From contig NZ_MIJF01000005.1 in the NCBI RefSeq assembly GCF_001730235.1, positions 1 through 50,162 on the forward strand: a stretch of 50,162 nt of DNA, read 5' to 3'. Below the pieces are notes generated by a model. That model did not search any database and had not been told where the DNA came from. It saw only the letters and a list, made by a program, of their open reading frames with translations. Shown here one piece after another: positions 1-8,427 of the stretch. Source of the stretch: Vulcanibacillus modesticaldus. GTDB taxonomy: Bacteria > Bacillota > Bacilli > Tepidibacillales > Tepidibacillaceae. The translations under genes were made by a program, and so were the position numbers. How positions within the stretch are numbered: position 1 is the stretch's first letter; each line of letters starts with the position of its first letter.

Positions 1-1
1 G

Positions 2-1003
2 TTAAATAATTATTCAAATAATGTAACTAAGCAAGCTATTAAAGACGCTTGCGATAGCTTCACAAAGTTTTTCAATGGTTATAGCAATTTCCCTAAATTC
101 AAGTCCAAGAAGAAATCTAGGCACAGTTTTTATCAAGACACAGAAAAAATTAAAATTACTAAAACCCATGTTAAGTTAGAAAAATTGACTACAAGTAGAA
201 AAAGAAATAAGCAGAAGTTTAATTGGATCAAACTAGCTGAAAAAGGCAGAATACCAACAGGAAAAAATATTAAGTATATTAATCCAAGAATAACGTATGA
301 TGGACTTAATTGGTGGATCAGCATTGGTGTTAAAGAAGAAAAAGAAAATAATACTTCATACCAGACTGAAGGTATAGGTATTGACCTAGGTGTAAAAGAA
401 TTAGCAGTAATAAGTAATGGTGAGAAGTTTAAAAACATTAATAAATCATTCAAAATGAAGAAGTTAATAAAAAAGCATAAAAGATTACAAAAACAAATTT
501 CAAGAAAATACGATATGAATAAAACTGAAATTGAAGGGAGGGAAAACCGTTACAAATACCAGAAAACAAAAAATATAGTAAAAGCTGAAAAGAAATTAAA
601 AAGACTTTATAGGAGAATAAAAGTTATCAGAGATGACTATACCCATCAGATTACAACATCTTTGGTGAAAGCAAAACCAAAGTATATCGTGATCGAGGAT
701 TTAAACGTAAGTGGAATGCTAAAAAATAAGAAACTCGCAAGAGCAATATTTGAACAATCTCTAAGAGAATTTAGAAGAAAATTAGAGTACAAATGTAAAT
801 GGTATGATATTAATTTAATCATAACTGATAGATATTTTCCTTCAAGTAAAATATGTTCTAATTGCGGACATATAAAATTGGATTTAAAACTTTCTAATCG
901 GAAATATCGATGCGACAGTTGTGGATTAGAGCTTGACAGAGACCTTAATGCAAGTATTAACCTTAAAGATTATCCTATAAAGCATAGACCATCAGTAGCT
1001 TAA
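2..1003 (+). CDS. tnpB: TnpB-type protein of an IS200/IS605-family element (5' end outside window)
   Basis: RNA-guided nuclease of the IS605 OrfB/TnpB family. The frame is open from base 2 to the stop at 1001-1003, so the gene begins before the window; an in-frame TTG at 185 is internal. The three RuvC-like acidic motifs are present: Asp in GIDLGVKE, Glu in IEDLNVSGM and Asp in LDRDLNAS. A four-cysteine zinc finger (CSNCG, then CDSCG) lies between the second and third motifs, as the family requires. The middle is very Lys/Arg-rich, fitting RNA/DNA binding. No tnpA is visible in the window; it may lie upstream or be missing. The visible part shows no inactivating mutation, so the nuclease could be functional. 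Family call is firm; the exact IS group is not determined. Confidence 0.93.
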   Translation, partial: LNNYSNNVTKQAIKDACDSFTKFFNGYSNFPKFKSKKKSRHSFYQDTEKIKITKTHVKLEKLTTSRKRNKQKFNWIKLAEKGRIPTGKNIKYINPRITYDGLNWWISIGVKEEKENNTSYQTEGIGIDLGVKELAVISNGEKFKNINKSFKMKKLIKKHKRLQKQISRKYDMNKTEIEGRENRYKYQKTKNIVKAEKKLKRLYRRIKVIRDDYTHQITTSLVKAKPKYIVIEDLNVSGMLKNKKLARAIFEQSLREFRRKLEYKCKWYDINLIITDRYFPSSKICSNCGHIKLDLKLSNRKYRCDSCGLELDRDLNASINLKDYPIKHRPSVA

Positions 1004-1066
1004 TCACTTAAAAGATACTACTGATATGTACCCATTCGTTAATGGGGAATTTAAGCCTTCGGAGAG
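991..1066 (+). ncRNA. Hairpins at the right end of the tnpB element, putative 3' part of the omega/reRNA
   Basis: Two stems straddle and follow the tnpB stop codon: ATCAGTAG (991-998) pairs with CTACTGAT (1017-1024), and CCCATT (1031-1036) pairs with AATGGG (1041-1046) around a CGTT loop. A TTAAGCCTTCGGAGAG segment follows at 1051-1066. TnpB guide RNAs are known to overlap the end of tnpB and run to the element's right end, so this is the expected place. The exact element boundary and guide start cannot be fixed by eye. Confidence 0.4.
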
Positions 1067-1134
1067 TTATATCAAACGAAAGTAATAGTCATTTTAACTA
1101 TGAAATCGGACTCAATGAACGAGGAACAAAGCAT

Positions 1135-1168
1135 AAAACTTATAAATTTCAGCTTATTTATAAGTTTT
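1135..1168 (+). terminator. AT-rich 12-bp hairpin between the IS end and nadE
   Basis: AAAACTTATAAA (1135-1146) is perfectly complementary to TTTATAAGTTTT (1157-1168), and the right arm ends in a T-run. It may stop transcription leaving the IS element. It also argues that nadE does not start at the upstream ATG at 1100, since the hairpin would lie inside the coding region. Confidence 0.5.
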
Positions 1169-1195
1169 TATAGGTATTTGGTAACGGTAAGTAGA

Positions 1196-1948
1196 GTGGA
1201 TAAATTTGAAGAAATACTTCACTCTTATCAAGAAAATATCGAAGAAGATGTTAAAAAAAGAGTTGAGTTTATCCGTAACTATGTAAAAGATGCTAATGCT
1301 AAGGGGGTTGTTGTTGGCATATCCGGAGGGATTGATAGTGCGGTCACTGCAGCATTAGCTATCATCGCTATGGGAAAAGAGAATGTAATCGGGGTATGGA
1401 TGCCTGCATATTCTGATCCAATCCATGAAAGAGACGCCAAGGCGTTGGCTAGTGCAATAGATCTTAATTTAGTTACAGTAGATTTGGGTTCTACTTTTAA
1501 TAATTTAGCAAAGGAAATAGAAGAGATTGTTAGCTTAAATGATTTAGCGAAGGGAAATACCAAAGCTAGATTGAGAATGACAACTTTATATGCTATTGCG
1601 AGTGTTAAAGGTTATCTCGTATCTGATACCTGTAACTATTCTGAGATATATGTTGGTTATATGACAAAAGGTGGAGATGGTTTAGCAGATTTTAATCCGG
1701 TTGGAAGTTTGACTAAACATCAAATAAGATTACTAGCAAAACATTTAAATATTCCAAAAGAGATTATTGAAAAAGCACCTTCGGCCGATCTTTGGGCTGG
1801 ACAAACTGATGAACAAGAGATGGGATTCACCTATGAAGATTTGGATAGGTATTTGTTAACAGGTGAAGGTAACAAAGAGGTAATCGAAAAGATAGAAAGA
1901 CTACACAGAATCAGTGAGCATAAACGAGTCTTAATGCCTACCATTTGA
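1196..1948 (+). CDS. nadE: NH3-dependent NAD+ synthetase
   Basis: Last step of NAD synthesis: amidation of nicotinate adenine dinucleotide with ammonia and ATP. The ATP-pyrophosphatase loop SGGIDS is present, followed by the conserved NYSEIYVGYMTKGGDG region and an ADLWAGQTDE segment typical of the ammonia-dependent enzyme. There is no glutaminase domain, so it uses free ammonia. The frame is open back to an ATG at 1100, but those first 32 residues are hydrophobic, unlike the family, and cross an AT-rich hairpin. The GTG at 1196 gives about 250 residues, the usual size for the short form, though its ribosome binding site is weak. The IS element directly upstream may have replaced the original promoter region. 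Confidence 0.9.
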   Translation: MDKFEEILHSYQENIEEDVKKRVEFIRNYVKDANAKGVVVGISGGIDSAVTAALAIIAMGKENVIGVWMPAYSDPIHERDAKALASAIDLNLVTVDLGSTFNNLAKEIEEIVSLNDLAKGNTKARLRMTTLYAIASVKGYLVSDTCNYSEIYVGYMTKGGDGLADFNPVGSLTKHQIRLLAKHLNIPKEIIEKAPSADLWAGQTDEQEMGFTYEDLDRYLLTGEGNKEVIEKIERLHRISEHKRVLMPTI

Positions 1949-2054
1949 TATTTCAAATTATTGTGTTAAACTATTACCTAGATTGATAAAGAAAACCTAA
2001 AATAATGATTATGTTCAATTAGATCAATGATTTTGGTTTGAGAGGAGAATTATT

Positions 2055-2801
2055 ATGGCAGGTCATTCCAAATGGAAAAATATCCAACATCGAAAAGGAA
2101 GACAAGATGCCATTAAGGCTAAAATATTCACTAAAATTTCCAAGGAAATATATGCTGCCGTTCGCAATGGTGGCCCTGATACCAATACTAACTTTAAGTT
2201 GAAGTTAGCAATCGCCAAGGCTAAACAAAATAATATGCCTAATGACAATATTGAACGTACCATAAAAAAAGCGATGGGAGAGACAGGTGGTAGTAATTTT
2301 GAAGAGATCACCTACGAAGGCTATGGGCCAGGTGGAGTTGCGGTGATGGTACAAGCGTTAACTGATAATAGAAATCGTACAGCAGCGGATGTTCGACACG
2401 TTTTTAACAAAAACGATGGTAATCTAGGTGAATCTGGTAGCGTAACCTGGATGTTTTCTCGTAAGGGCATTTTAACTATCGATAAAGAGAAGATAGATTT
2501 AGATGAAGACACCTTAATGTTAATGGTATTGGAAGCTGGAGCTCTTGATTTACAGGTTGAAGATGATTCATACGAAATAATCGTTGATCCAGAGCAATTT
2601 GAATCTGTAAAAGATTCTTTAGAACAAGATGGTATTGAATTTAGTTCTGCGGAAATAACAATGGTTCCTCAAAACACTGTAACTTTAACAGGTGAAAATG
2701 CTTTGAAGATGATAAAATTAATTGAAGCATTAGAGGATTTAGATGATGTTCAATCTGTTCAATCTAATGCTGACATTGATGAAAGCGTGTTAGATTTTTA
2801 A
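2055..2801 (+). CDS. yebC: YebC/PmpR family DNA-binding regulatory protein
   Basis: The 248-residue product begins MAGHSKWKNIQHRKGRQDA, the hallmark N-terminus of the YebC/PmpR family. The three-domain length is standard and the body contains the conserved YEGYGPGGVA and GNLGESGSV segments. Members act as transcriptional regulators or, for some, help translation through difficult stretches; which applies here cannot be told. The start is set by GAGGAG eight bases upstream. It is the first gene of the conserved block leading to ruvABC and ends in a hairpin with a T-run just before the bofC-like gene. Confidence 0.95.
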   Translation: MAGHSKWKNIQHRKGRQDAIKAKIFTKISKEIYAAVRNGGPDTNTNFKLKLAIAKAKQNNMPNDNIERTIKKAMGETGGSNFEEITYEGYGPGGVAVMVQALTDNRNRTAADVRHVFNKNDGNLGESGSVTWMFSRKGILTIDKEKIDLDEDTLMLMVLEAGALDLQVEDDSYEIIVDPEQFESVKDSLEQDGIEFSSAEITMVPQNTVTLTGENALKMIKLIEALEDLDDVQSVQSNADIDESVLDF

Positions 2802-2812
2802 AAATAAGGTAT

Positions 2813-2867
2813 AAACCCCTTTCTTTTTGGTTAGAATGTATTAAAAACCGTAAAAGAGGGGTTTTTT
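2813..2867 (+). terminator. Terminator hairpin whose right arm is the ribosome binding site of the next gene
   Basis: AAACCCCT (2813-2820) pairs with AGGGGTTT (2857-2864), followed by a T-run to 2867. The right arm contains GAGGGG, which sits eight bases before the ATG at 2870 and is its only good ribosome binding site. The structure therefore both ends the yebC transcript and would hide the next gene's start in read-through RNA. Confidence 0.6.
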
Positions 2868-2869
2868 CT

Positions 2870-3448
2870 ATGTTTTTTTTCATTGAGAAGAAAACATTAA
2901 AATATACGTTTCTATTTTTGATCACTATAATAATTTTAGCAATGGTACTTATTCCTAAATATATGTTAACTAACGAAGATGAAGGAGAAATGACTAAACA
3001 AGAGATTCAACAGGTTAATGTAGGGTTGGAAAAAAAACTTGTTTTAATTACACATTATCGAGTTGGTTCTGATCTAATAGAAACAAAAATAGAAAATATT
3101 AAATCATATGAAGAGATTAAAGAGAAGTTCCCAGATTTTGAAGTCGTTGAGATAACGGATGAGCAGATCAGATTGGAAAGGGAGGTAGAGGATTTAGCTC
3201 CCGAATTAAAAGGAGGGGTTTATTTCAGTTTAGGGCCCGATGGATACCTAACCCTATATAAGGGAACCCCTAAAGAAAATAATCAGGTGAGGGAAGTAAT
3301 TGAGACTTTTTTCCGAATCGATATTGAAAAGCTAGAGACTGGTTTACCAAAGGAACCAGTTGATCAATTATATCAAGGGATACCTATTCAGGATTTAGCA
3401 GAATTTAACAGCGTTTTATCAACATTTAGTGAATTTTCATTAGAGTAA
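2870..3448 (+). CDS. BofC-like membrane-anchored protein
   Basis: A 192-residue protein with a short lysine-containing N-terminus, one membrane segment (about residues 9-28) and a soluble, acidic outside domain. The spacing of YKGTPKENNQVREVIETFF followed by a paired C-terminal segment resembles BofC, the forespore-secreted regulator of the SpoIVB protease checkpoint controlling sigma-K. Position supports this: in B. subtilis bofC lies between yrbC (yebC) and ruvA, and here the gene lies between yebC and ruvCAB. Sequence resemblance is modest, so function is mainly inferred from synteny. The start uses GAGGGG inside the upstream terminator arm; an internal ATG at 2942 is less likely because it would cut into the membrane segment. 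Confidence 0.6.
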   Translation: MFFFIEKKTLKYTFLFLITIIILAMVLIPKYMLTNEDEGEMTKQEIQQVNVGLEKKLVLITHYRVGSDLIETKIENIKSYEEIKEKFPDFEVVEITDEQIRLEREVEDLAPELKGGVYFSLGPDGYLTLYKGTPKENNQVREVIETFFRIDIEKLETGLPKEPVDQLYQGIPIQDLAEFNSVLSTFSEFSLE

Positions 3449-3470
3449 CCATTTTACATAGACCATAATT

Positions 3471-3500
3471 AGTGTTCTGGAAAGCCAGGGCACTTTTTTT
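3471..3500 (+). terminator. Rho-independent terminator after the bofC-like gene
   Basis: AGTGTTCTGG (3471-3480) pairs through two G-U wobbles with CCAGGGCACT around an AAAG loop, followed by a run of seven Ts. Confidence 0.85.
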
Positions 3501-3638
3501 GTGGATAAATCAGACATAAATACAATACCTAATACAGAAGTTCATTAGGATAGCTCTTTGGGAATTAATTTGATGGTCACAATAGTATCTATTTGCTAAA
3601 ATATTATAAGAACATAGAGAACATCGGGGGAGGAAGAG

Positions 3639-4874
3639 ATGATAGAATTATTTAACAAATACAGATATTACGTAATTTTTTTAGGACATGGAATGTTGTT
3701 AGCAATTACCATGTCGATGATTGATTTTAATACCGTTTTTCCATCTTTAGTTAATAAATTATCCGATTCAAAAGTTATTTTTGGTGCATTATATTCCATT
3801 ATGTTAGGGGTTCCTTTTATATTTAATTTATTTTTCAGCCATATTATGAGAAGGGATCAATATAAGAAGAAATATTTATTGTTAGGGATAAATCTGCGTG
3901 CATTGTCCTTTTTGGGTATGGCTTTTTTTGTTTATTATTTTTCAATAGAAAGCTCAGCAATAGTGGTATATAGTTTGTTTTTTTGGATATTTGTTTTTTC
4001 TATAAGTGGTGGATTTGCGGGAATAGCTTATCTTGATATAATCGGAAAGGTTATCGACGAAAAGGATAGAAACAAATTTTTCACCTATAAGCAGTTGGTT
4101 AGTAGTGTGTCTGCTTTAGTTGGTGGGCTAATAATAAAGAAGATTTTTGATTTAAAAAGCTTAGAGTTTCCTAATAATTACTCAATAATTTTGTTTATCG
4201 CATTTGGTGGTTTATTTTTAGCCAGTTTATTATTTTGGTTAATCAAAGAACCACCATCAAATAAACAGGAAGATGTTAAATTGTCCACCTACTTTTTTAA
4301 GGAAATACCCGCAATTTTGAAAGGGGATAAAGTCTTTTCAAGGTTTATAGTTGTTCAAAACTTAACAGGTATAAGTTTGATGATTTTACCATTTTATATG
4401 GTTTATGCTAAAGAAACTTTCCAATTAGATAATAGTTATATAGGTATCTATCTAATATTCCAAATATCTGGTACGATTCTCTCTAACTTTTTCTGGGGTA
4501 GAATAAATAGTAAATGGGGGAATAAAGCTGTCGTCAATTTATGCATTTTATTTGGAGCTATAATCCCGATTTTTGCATTAATTATTAGTAGATTCGGACC
4601 TAGTGTATATTCCTTGGTATTCTTTTTAGTTGGATTTGTGATAAGTGGTAGAAAAATAGGTTTTGATCAATATTTGCTAGAAATTTCACCTGAAGTAGAA
4701 AGGACAACTTATATCGGAATTAATGGGACTTTAAGTATTTTTATTGTCATACTTCCTTTAATAGGGGGAACATTTATTGAGTATTTTGGATACAATATTA
4801 CATTCTTGCTTGTATCTATTATCATGTTTATAACAACCTATATTTTCAGAGAAAAAAAACAGGTCCATCGGTAA
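3639..4874 (+). CDS. MFS-type multidrug/solute transporter
   Basis: A 411-residue, strongly hydrophobic protein with about twelve membrane segments and a longer basic loop near the middle (around residues 195-220, KEPPSNKQEDVKLS), the usual layout of major facilitator transporters. A positively charged MRRDQYKKK loop after the second helix matches the family's cytoplasmic loop 2-3. Substrate is unknown. The start at 3639 follows GGGGGAGGAAGAG. It stands alone between the bofC-like terminator and the ruvC promoter. B. subtilis also has an MFS gene (csbX) at this place, but I cannot show that they are orthologous. Confidence 0.85.
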   Translation: MIELFNKYRYYVIFLGHGMLLAITMSMIDFNTVFPSLVNKLSDSKVIFGALYSIMLGVPFIFNLFFSHIMRRDQYKKKYLLLGINLRALSFLGMAFFVYYFSIESSAIVVYSLFFWIFVFSISGGFAGIAYLDIIGKVIDEKDRNKFFTYKQLVSSVSALVGGLIIKKIFDLKSLEFPNNYSIILFIAFGGLFLASLLFWLIKEPPSNKQEDVKLSTYFFKEIPAILKGDKVFSRFIVVQNLTGISLMILPFYMVYAKETFQLDNSYIGIYLIFQISGTILSNFFWGRINSKWGNKAVVNLCILFGAIIPIFALIISRFGPSVYSLVFFLVGFVISGRKIGFDQYLLEISPEVERTTYIGINGTLSIFIVILPLIGGTFIEYFGYNITFLLVSIIMFITTYIFREKKQVHR

Positions 4875-4923
4875 TTTCTTAGTTCCTTTAGTATTATTGG
4901 CGAACTTATTTCTTTTCTTTTAA

Positions 4924-4952
4924 CTGCTGAGATTTTTTGATATAATCAGCAG
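4924..4952 (+). promoter_or_regulatory. Extended -10 promoter inside an inverted repeat, upstream of ruvC
   Basis: TGATATAAT at 4938-4946 is an extended -10 element. It lies inside a perfect 7-bp inverted repeat, CTGCTGA (4924-4930) and TCAGCAG (4946-4952). No good -35 is seen, as expected for an extended -10 promoter. The repeat may be an operator. Confidence 0.5.
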
Positions 4953-4994
4953 TATGAAAATATATGTTCGTATTTATTATTTGGAGGAATTATT

Positions 4995-5495
4995 GTGATT
5001 ATTTTAGGTTTTGACCCTGGAATTGCCATAGTTGGTTTTGGGGTGATCAAGAAACAAGGAAACCTAGTTCGTCCGCTACAGTATGGGAGTATTAATACTA
5101 AAGCAGGATTGGAAACGGGGATAAGGTTGAAACAAATCTATGATGCCACAAAGGAAATAATCAATACCTATAAACCTGATGCTGTTTCGATTGAAAAATT
5201 GTACTTTAATAAAAACGTGACTACAGCAATGACAGTTGGACAGGCCAGGGGAATTTTGATGCTTGCCGCAGTAGAGGCTAACTTGCCAATATATGAATAT
5301 ACTCCACTGCAAGTTAAACAAGCACTTGTTGGTTATGGAAGGGCAGAAAAAAAACAGATTCAAGAAATGGTTAAAATGTATTTGAATTTAAAGGAAATAC
5401 CAAAACCAGACGACGTTGCAGATGCTCTTGCCATAGCAATATGTCATGCCCATTCTGTAAAAATGACAAATATTATCAAGGAGAATTTATTATGA
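4995..5495 (+). CDS. ruvC: Crossover junction endodeoxyribonuclease RuvC
   Basis: Resolves Holliday junctions by paired nicks, working on DNA held by RuvAB. The four acidic catalytic positions are present: Asp7 (GFDPG), Glu67 (SIEKLYF), and Asp140 and Asp143 (KPDDVADALAIAICH). Length of 166 residues is normal. Start is GTG after TTGGAGGAATTATT. The stop overlaps the ruvA start (ATGA), so the two are co-translated. Bacillus species lack ruvC and use RecU instead, so its presence inside otherwise Bacillus-like gene order is informative about the lineage. Confidence 0.97.
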   Translation: MIILGFDPGIAIVGFGVIKKQGNLVRPLQYGSINTKAGLETGIRLKQIYDATKEIINTYKPDAVSIEKLYFNKNVTTAMTVGQARGILMLAAVEANLPIYEYTPLQVKQALVGYGRAEKKQIQEMVKMYLNLKEIPKPDDVADALAIAICHAHSVKMTNIIKENLL

Positions 5496-6109
5496 TAGAT
5501 TTTTTACAAGGGACTCTGTTTTCTGTTGAAGAAGATAGCATCGTAATCAATGTTAATGGGGTAGGATATCAGGTTTTTGTTCCACGGCCGGAAGGATATA
5601 GTCAAAAGATCAATCAATCTGTGTTTATCTACACCCATCATTACATGAGAGAGGATTGGATGGGCTTATTCGGATTCAATGAAAAAGATGAACGATATTT
5701 ATTCCGTTTGTTGTTAAATGTTTCTGGTATTGGTCCAAAAGGCGCCCTAGCGATCATCGCCCAAGGTAATCCAAATGATGTTATTCAAGCAATTGCTAAT
5801 GAAGATGAAAAGTCATTAGTGAAATTACCAGGTGTTGGAAAAAAGACTGCTCAAAGAATAATTTTAGACTTAAAAGATAAAGTGAAGGGATTAAAATTTA
5901 CGGGAGCTATTCAAGAAAGAGAGATAGATAGTATCAATAATATTGCTGAATCTCAAATTGTTTCCGATTTACATGATGCTTTATTAGCCTTAGGTTATCA
6001 AGAGCAAGAGATAAACAAAGTATTATCTACTTTATCTGATTCTATCGATTCTAAGGAATCATTAGATCGTCTAATTAAACGAGCTTTACAATTATTGATG
6101 AAGGATTAG
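5492..6109 (+). CDS. ruvA: Holliday junction branch migration protein RuvA
   Basis: Tetrameric junction-binding subunit that loads RuvB. The 205-residue product starts [19 protein letters not shown] (OB-fold domain), has the two helix-hairpin-helix segments ([15 protein letters not shown] and [15 protein letters not shown]) and a C-terminal RuvB-binding domain ending in a helical [16 protein letters not shown]. The true start is the ATG at 5492, overlapping the ruvC stop and preceded by AAGGAGAATTTATT; the frame is open further upstream (to 5441) but that stretch only overlaps ruvC. It is followed 13 bases later by ruvB. Confidence 0.97.
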   Translation: MIDFLQGTLFSVEEDSIVINVNGVGYQVFVPRPEGYSQKINQSVFIYTHHYMREDWMGLFGFNEKDERYLFRLLLNVSGIGPKGALAIIAQGNPNDVIQAIANEDEKSLVKLPGVGKKTAQRIILDLKDKVKGLKFTGAIQEREIDSINNIAESQIVSDLHDALLALGYQEQEINKVLSTLSDSIDSKESLDRLIKRALQLLMKD

Positions 6110-6122
6110 GGGGAAGACAAAG

Positions 6123-7133
6123 ATGGAAGATCGTATAATATCATCACAGATGTTAACTGAAGATCAAACAGTTGAATTTAGTCTTCGTCCTCGTAGCTTA
6201 GCTGAATATATAGGGCAAAGTAAAGTTAAAGAAAATTTAAAAGTATATATTGAAGCGGCAAAAATGCGTAATGAAGCATTAGATCATGTATTGCTTTATG
6301 GACCACCGGGGCTTGGAAAGACTACCTTATCCAACATTATTGCTAATGAAATGGGAGTAAACATTCGAACAACATCGGGACCAGCAATCGAAAGGCCAGG
6401 TGATCTGGCAGCGATTTTAACCAATCTTCAAGAAGGAGATGTGTTATTTATCGATGAAATACATCGATTGCATCGTACTGTTGAAGAAGTACTCTATCCA
6501 GCTATGGAAGATTATGCATTAGACATAATCATTGGCAAGGGTCCAAGTGCCAGGTCGGTTCGGATTGATTTACCAAAGTTCACATTAGTTGGTGCAACAA
6601 CTAGGGCAGGTTTATTGTCTTCTCCCCTAAGAGATCGTTTTGGTGTGATGGCTCGATTAGAATATTACAATGAAGAAGAATTGACTCAAATTATTATTAG
6701 AGCTGCTGAATTATTGGAAGTAAAAATTGTCGGTGAAGCAGCGAAAGAAATAGCATTACGTTCTAGGGGAACTCCTAGGGTTGCTAATCGTTTATTAAAA
6801 AGGGTTCGAGACTTTGCTCAAGTTATGGCTGATGGTGTCATAACTGAGGATGTTGCTAAACAATCATTGGAACAAATTCAAGTTGACCGCCTAGGATTAG
6901 ATCATATTGATCATAAATTGCTTGCTACTATCATTGATAATTACCAAGGTGGTCCTGTCGGTTTGGATACATTGGCCGCTTCCATAGGAGAAGAGTCAAA
7001 TACCATCGAAGACGTATATGAACCATATTTAATGCAGAAAGGGTTTTTGCAGCGTACACCTAGAGGAAGAATGGTTACTAATTTAGCTTATCAACATTTA
7101 GGAAGGAGTATACCTAATGAATCCAGTACCTAA
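6123..7133 (+). CDS. ruvB: Holliday junction branch migration DNA helicase RuvB
   Basis: AAA+ motor ring that drives branch migration. Walker [10 protein letters not shown] lies at residues 60-68, Walker [11 protein letters not shown] around residue 111, the sensor/arginine-finger stretch is SSPLRDRFG, and the C-terminal winged helix contains [15 protein letters not shown]. The 336-residue length is standard. Translation starts after GGGGGAAGACAAAG. The last 17 bases overlap the next gene, suggesting translational coupling. Confidence 0.98.
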   Translation: MEDRIISSQMLTEDQTVEFSLRPRSLAEYIGQSKVKENLKVYIEAAKMRNEALDHVLLYGPPGLGKTTLSNIIANEMGVNIRTTSGPAIERPGDLAAILTNLQEGDVLFIDEIHRLHRTVEEVLYPAMEDYALDIIIGKGPSARSVRIDLPKFTLVGATTRAGLLSSPLRDRFGVMARLEYYNEEELTQIIIRAAELLEVKIVGEAAKEIALRSRGTPRVANRLLKRVRDFAQVMADGVITEDVAKQSLEQIQVDRLGLDHIDHKLLATIIDNYQGGPVGLDTLAASIGEESNTIEDVYEPYLMQKGFLQRTPRGRMVTNLAYQHLGRSIPNESST

Positions 7134-7335
7134 AATGTTTATAAGTCTTGGTATAGTATTGATCATTATTGGGGTGATTTGGCAACTAGGTGGTAAATTT
7201 TTATCACTTGGCAGATTACCAGGAGATATTTTCATCAAGAAGGGTAATTTTACCTTCTACTTCCCCTTAATGACTAGTATTGTGCTTAGCATTCTATTAA
7301 CAGGGATCCTTTATCTATTTCGATTATTTAAATAA
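7117..7335 (+). CDS. Small DUF2905-type membrane protein
   Basis: A 72-residue protein with two membrane helices separated by a short loop, [27 protein letters not shown], which is the recognisable core of the DUF2905 family. Function is unknown. It has its own ribosome binding site (AGGAAGGAG) inside the end of ruvB and is followed by a terminator, so it is the last gene of the ruv operon. B. subtilis also has a small gene of this sort near ruvA. Confidence 0.85.
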   Translation: MNPVPKMFISLGIVLIIIGVIWQLGGKFLSLGRLPGDIFIKKGNFTFYFPLMTSIVLSILLTGILYLFRLFK

Positions 7336-7356
7336 TTATTTTCCAGTCTATCTAAC

Positions 7357-7397
7357 GCCGAATTATGGATTGTAATATCCGTAGTTCGGTTTTTTTA
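7357..7397 (+). terminator. Terminator of the ruv operon
   Basis: CCGAATTATGGA (7358-7369) pairs, with wobbles, with TCCGTAGTTCGG (7378-7389), followed by eight Ts. It marks the left edge of the accessory block. The 130 bases after it hold no gene. Confidence 0.85.
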
Positions 7398-7530
7398 TTT
7401 GGAAGTTATATTATTGGCAGATGAAATATACTGAAAATTTTGAAGGAAAATGATGAATAATGGAGAAATAGGAGAAGTAACCATTGGAAATGGGTGATGT
7501 AGTTTTAATTTTTTAGGGGTGATATTTAAT

Positions 7531-7713
7531 ATGGGTAAAGAAGATAAAAAAGCAAAACAAATTGAACAAAGTATTAGAAATGCTGAAGCATCGCTTAAAG
7601 TTGAAGGACTTCATGTAACTGACGAAGATAGAAAGTTACTAATGAAGTATATAAATGGTGAAATAACAAGGAATGAATATATTGAAAAGTGTGTTGAGTT
7701 AGTAAATGAGTAG
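7531..7713 (+). CDS. VbhA-type antitoxin of a Fic toxin
   Basis: A 60-residue helical protein directly upstream of a fic gene. It contains the inhibitory motif of class I Fic antitoxins, [ST]xxxE[GN], as SLKVEG at residues 21-26; the motif's Glu inserts into the Fic ATP site and blocks AMP transfer. The following THEDRKLL-like and GEITRNEYIEK segments fit the VbhA antitoxin domain. The ATG at 7531 follows AGGGGTGAT; a GTG at 7519 would add only four residues and lies within that binding site. It overlaps the toxin gene by eight bases, the usual arrangement. Confidence 0.8.
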   Translation: MGKEDKKAKQIEQSIRNAEASLKVEGLHVTDEDRKLLMKYINGEITRNEYIEKCVELVNE

Positions 7714-8275
7714 TAAATATTGTTATCCCAAAACTAATGTACTAATTAACAAATTTAATATTAAAGATCAAGATAAGTTGCAAATGCTGGAACGTAAATT
7801 AACATATTTAAGATTATTTGAATTAGGAATCAAGCCTATTTTGGGTAGGTTTGATTTAATGCATCTACAGGATATTCATTATTATATATTTCAAGATATC
7901 TATAGTTGGGCTGGAACAATACGAACTGTAGATCTTGCTAAGGGCAATACGTTATTTGCTAAAGCATTGTTCATTACTGATGAATCGAGGAGAATATTTG
8001 GCGAATTGAAAAAAGAGAACTATCTAAAGGATTATGATATTAATAAATTTTCAGAGAGAGCAGCTTATTATTTGGCTGAAATTAACGTTTTACATCCATT
8101 TAGAGAAGGAAACGGTAGAACCCAAAGGGAATTTATTAGGATTCTAAGTCTAAATGCAGGTTTTAATTTGGATTGGAGTAAAATTCCGGCAAAAGATATT
8201 TTCGAAGCTCAAGTAGCTAGTGTTTACGATATTAAAAAGTTGGTTGAAGTAATTAGAAATAGTATCACACGCTAA
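7706..8275 (+). CDS. Fic family AMP-transferase toxin
   Basis: A 189-residue Fic protein. The active-site motif HPFREGNGRTQRE (residues 130-142) matches HxFx(D/E)GNGRxxR completely, with His130 the expected catalytic base. A flap region TIRTVDLAKGNTLFA (about 71-85) precedes it. Fic toxins transfer AMP to target proteins such as DNA gyrase or topoisomerase IV; the target here is not known. It has no autoinhibitory helix of its own, consistent with regulation by the small protein encoded just upstream. All active-site residues are intact, so it is probably functional. A weak AAGTGGA/TCCACTT stem-loop follows the stop. Confidence 0.92.
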   Translation: MSSKYCYPKTNVLINKFNIKDQDKLQMLERKLTYLRLFELGIKPILGRFDLMHLQDIHYYIFQDIYSWAGTIRTVDLAKGNTLFAKALFITDESRRIFGELKKENYLKDYDINKFSERAAYYLAEINVLHPFREGNGRTQREFIRILSLNAGFNLDWSKIPAKDIFEAQVASVYDIKKLVEVIRNSITR

Positions 8276-8427
8276 GAAGTGGATTATAATTTGCCTCTCA
8301 AGACCTCAATATTTTCCACTTTTCATCCTTCTTTCTTTAGTCATTCTCGCCATATAAAACTTTTCAGATTTCTTCTTTTCATATCCTTCACTAATATTTG
8401 ATTCCAAAATCTGACCAAAAGAAAAAA

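Noticed and set aside
185-1003. TTG at 185 as the start of the tnpB gene
   Set aside because: The same frame is open to base 2 and encodes normal TnpB N-terminal sequence upstream of it.
4895-4975. Possible LexA boxes upstream of ruvC (CGAAC near 4900 and GTTCG near 4967)
   Set aside because: Each is only half of the Bacillus CGAAC-N4-GTTCG palindrome; the other half does not match in either place.
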